A DNA stretch of 37,185 nucleotides. Source: Verrucomicrobiia bacterium. GTDB lineage: Bacteria; Verrucomicrobiota; Verrucomicrobiia; Limisphaerales; JADLHS01. The stretch lies in the NCBI GenBank assembly GCA_011525685.1, contig WYBW01000043.1:1-37185 (forward strand), in the 5' to 3' direction. Of this stretch, positions 36,401 to 37,185 are shown in pieces (position 1 is the stretch's first letter; each line of letters opens with the position of its first letter). A model generated the notes under the pieces. It ran no database searches. It saw only the letters and a list, made by a program, of their open reading frames with translations, and was not told the DNA's origin. A program made the translations under genes and the position numbers.

Positions 36401-36928
36401 CCCACCCTGCGCCTGGTCGGCAAAGGCGGCAACGCGGGCGACGGTGTGTTGTCGGTTTCCACCTTGGGCACCGGCGACCTGGCCCGTTTCGGCAACGCCA
36501 GTGCCTTTGTGGCGTGGTTGACCACCAACGGCACGTGGAACGCTCTGGCCTTCAACCCGACGAGTGACCGCGCGGCCAAGGAGAATTTTACACCCATCAA
36601 CCCGCGCGAAGTCTTGGAAAAGGTCACGGCACTGCCCCTCGCCCGTTGGAACTACAAGGCCGTTCCCGGTGCCGAGCATATCGGGCCGGTGGCCCAGGAC
36701 TTCCACGCCGCCTTTGGCCTGAATGGCGCCGACGACAAACACATCGCCACCGTGGACGCCGACGGCGTGGCGCTGGCGGCGATCCAGGGGTTGAACCAGA
36801 AGCTCGAACAAACTCACGCCGAGCTAAAACGTAGAGACGCCGAGAACGCGGAGTTGAAAAACGAACTTGATCAACTCAAGCACCTGGTCGGCTCGTTGGC
36901 CGCTCAACTGAACGGAGGCGCGCGATGA
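33455..36928 (+). CDS. Long surface fibre with two beta-roll arrays and S74 chaperone tail
   Basis: 1157 residues. A signal peptide (to about 26, LVAQ) precedes the FTYQGNL head, then a first threading segment (GNGAGLTNLNAATL), a first beta-roll array (nt 34379-34744) and the cap FVWADATG. A second threading segment (GNGSSLTALNASQL), a second array (residues 658-895) and the cap FVWADSTDADFAS follow. Segment plus array is thus duplicated within the gene relative to the 5237 protein. The Peptidase_S74 tail has Ser1037 in SDRAAK with Lys1042 five residues on, HIGPVAQDFHAAFG and a final coiled coil (about 1105-1150). It presumably trimerises and self-cleaves like phage S74 fibres, but a signal peptide and the lack of phage genes point to a cell-surface role. 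The N-terminus and leader are near-copies of those of the 650 gene. Its stop overlaps ATG 36925 (ATGA). Confidence 0.88.
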   Translation: MKPTLHSFLLGLATLAAGATQLVAQGTAFTYQGNLIQAGQAANAPHDFEFRLFNAATGGAQQGPTVTLDDVGVTNGLFLAPLDFGANFPGADRFLQIAVRPGDSTGSYTTLTPRQPLTPTPYALTAGNVTGVIPGGSLAGTYPGAVTLSNPNNVVAGTFTGNGAGLTNLNAATLGSLTASNFWQTTGNAGTTPGLNFLGTSDNQALELRVANQSAFRLEPDPRPGNASANLIGGYISNRIESPGSGGSVIVGGGFAGGENIVRSNSSGVFIGGGSVNRAGPNANDVVIAGGNGNQAASFATVIGGGVQNFIQTNSAYSTIGGGVQNILRSEAATIGGGVGNTNFGFAATVAGGFYNTATNNGAAVGGGGLNVAGGFNSAVAGGNNNLALGQNGAVGGGQQNTNLGFASTISGGFQNQVTNFYGTVPGGFQNLVGGSSSFAAGSRAQALHTGSFVWADATGAAFSSGGNHEFAARASGGVRFVTEGAGMSLDDQPVLTANATNALTLLNIANTFNGNFAGTFIGNGSSLTALNASQLTSGTVPTAALGNAWKLAGNAGTTPGVDFLGTTDNQPVEFKVNGGRALRLEPTGSNSVNVLGGYSGNSIAPGKVGATIGGGGAGDYFGSLLNNQVGGDFGTVGGGARNAARPFASTIGGGYDNRIEEVGAYSVIGGGYTNVIGTNAQYAAIGGGVNNWVQGLTLDAVIAGGAGNTVGQSAHDATIGGGLQNRIHNGASFGTIAGGVSNTIAPSVAAAAIAGGYRNNIGTDSGYSAIGGGFNNNIFTNSASATIAGGAVNDIGGNSDYSTIGGGNNNNIAGTSPSSIIAGGISNDIGVNAFYSAIGGGSDNNIANGAVAATVAGGASNDVGANSQYTSIGGGYDNTILINSSYGTIPGGAFNVAASYAFAAGRRAKANHQGSFVWADSTDADFASTTTNQFRVRAVGGMEVIGGTNTVEAFKYSGSRSGGFGSPVAYGENNNTSGSSAPTLRLVGKGGNAGDGVLSVSTLGTGDLARFGNASAFVAWLTTNGTWNALAFNPTSDRAAKENFTPINPREVLEKVTALPLARWNYKAVPGAEHIGPVAQDFHAAFGLNGADDKHIATVDADGVALAAIQGLNQKLEQTHAELKRRDAENAELKNELDQLKHLVGSLAAQLNGGAR
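34379..34744 (+). repeat. First beta-roll coding array (one 51-bp and seven 45-bp units)
   Basis: The units begin with Asn and end in GGG/AGG/SGG plus two residues: one of 17 codons, then seven of 15. The register is perfect to nt 34744, where the cap segment begins. Units are strongly diverged at DNA level, unlike the array at 6131. Confidence 0.8.
35426..36139 (+). repeat. Second beta-roll coding array: fourteen 51-bp units
   Basis: Fourteen uninterrupted 17-codon units, consensus N-x-I-x-x-x-x-x-Y/A-x-x-I-x-G-G-x-x. In the second half units ending in IGGG and starting N-D alternate with units ending in IAGG and starting N-N, giving a 34-residue super-repeat. The constant 17-residue period differs from the 15-residue period of the other arrays, so the roll must have a longer coil. 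Confidence 0.88.
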
Positions 36929-37185
36929 AAACACGAAGATGGAGGATGGAAGATGGAGGATGGACGGCGCGAAGCGTCTTGGAGTGCGGCAGTGCTCTGC
37001 GGCTGTGGGAGGGCATCGGAGCACCGCACGCGGTCCAAAGCGCCAGAGCACTGGCGCAGTCCAAAACCTGCCGGCCCACCGGAGCGCGGGATTCATCCCG
37101 CCCCGGGAGCGCAGACTTCCAGTCTGCTGTATCGCGGGTTTCCAACCTGCGGGGGCACCGCTCGTTTCGGACGCGCTGGCATTCG
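36925..37185 (+). CDS. 5' part of a GGFW/FYRL gene, running off the right edge
   Basis: ATG 36925 overlaps the S74 fibre stop (ATGA). The frame is open to the window end and codes MKTRRWRMEDGGW, then the palindromic element (SVLECGS) and the start of the hairpin cluster (ADFQSAV, VSNLRG). If position 37078 is joined to position 1, the frame continues without a stop through the rest of the hairpins, the signal peptide, the GGFW domain and the FYRL module to 605, giving about 252 residues. This mirrors the gene at 7531 in neighbour, overlap and element position. No functional domain is in this part. Confidence 0.6.
   Translation, partial: MKTRRWRMEDGGWTARSVLECGSALRLWEGIGAPHAVQSARALAQSKTCRPTGARDSSRPGSADFQSAVSRVSNLRGHRSFRTRWHS
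36976..37067. repeat. Composite palindromic element, copy 3 (about 92 bp)
   Basis: Same layout as the copies at 7645 and 15265: GTCTTGGAGTGC at the left, GCAGTCCAAAAC at the right, an inner hairpin GCGGCAG/CTGCGGC with one mismatch, and a second GCGCCAG/CTGGCGC. It follows a short purine-rich direct repeat at 36940-36962 (GGAGGATGGA type). The hairpin cluster of the terminal repeat begins immediately after it. Confidence 0.75.
37079..37185. repeat. Terminal direct repeat, right copy
   Basis: Identical to bases 1-107 over its whole length, and it ends exactly at the window edge. See the left copy for interpretation. Confidence 0.97.

Noticed and set aside
1..37185. Calling the window a circular plasmid or phage because of the terminal overlap
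   Set aside because: No replication, partition, mobilisation, integrase, terminase, capsid or portal gene is visible, and the overlap is itself a palindromic repeat that could close an assembly graph falsely.

Overview
This is a high-GC stretch with every gene on the + strand. It is made almost entirely of genes for large secreted or surface proteins. No rRNA, tRNA, CRISPR, transposase, integrase, replication, partition or phage-structural genes were seen. The combination suggests a Verrucomicrobiota bacterium, probably of the Limisphaerales/Pedosphaera type and probably from a metagenome. The supporting signs are 'FTYQGRL' fibre proteins with S74 tails, short 'GGGGTSTGG/GGFW' secreted proteins, 'FYRL/FFRL' modules, palindromes that read through ORFs as ADWKSA / QVGNLRYS / VLECGG, and starts without Shine-Dalgarno sites. 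That assignment is inference from style, not from a marker gene. 

Layout. (1) 1-605: the 3' part of a GGFW/FYRL secreted protein gene, preceded by a cluster of small hairpins. (2) 650-4689: a fibre-like surface protein overlapped by ATGA with an M4 (thermolysin-type) metalloprotease. (3) 4686-5187: a decayed chimera of a fibre N-terminus and a FYRL module. (4) 5237-8175: an S74 self-processing fibre, ATGA-overlapped with a second GGFW/FYRL gene that carries an in-frame TGA. (5) 8186-8960: a frameshifted fragment of a beta-helix protein C-terminus. (6) 9104-15169: a 2021-residue RHS/YD-repeat protein whose tip is a patchwork containing unmistakable pieces of elongation factor Tu. (7) 15202-15783: a third, frameshifted GGFW/FYRL gene. 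(8) 15821-20668: a 1615-residue trypsin-like protease with a long propeller-like part. (9) 20691-25292: two multi-domain alpha/beta-hydrolase (PHB-depolymerase/feruloyl-esterase type) proteins. (10) 25347-26837: a delta-60 repeat propeller ending in the FYRL module. (11) 26869-33036: a 2055-residue teneurin-like RHS protein. (12) 33052-33409: a FYRL pseudogene. (13) 33455-36928: a long S74 fibre with two beta-roll arrays. (14) 36925-end: the 5' part of a GGFW/FYRL gene. 

The first and last 107 bases are identical. If they are joined, the frame opened at ATG 36925 stays open across the join and continues into the gene ending at 605, giving a complete gene with the same design as the copy at 7531. 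The window may therefore be a 37,078-bp circle, one unit of a tandem array, or an assembly loop closed on a dispersed repeat. The lack of any replication gene argues against a plasmid or phage. 

The proteins look like an exported set of adhesins/fibres (S74 and G2-like tails), degradative enzymes (M4 and S1 proteases, esterases) and two RHS shells. They are assembled by shuffling a small set of modules: FTYQGRL head, GGFW domain, FYRL/FFRL beta module, beta-roll repeats and S74 tail. The most unusual items are the EF-Tu-derived RHS tip, the teneurin-like domain order, and the families of palindromes that lie in frame inside the leaders of the GGFW genes.
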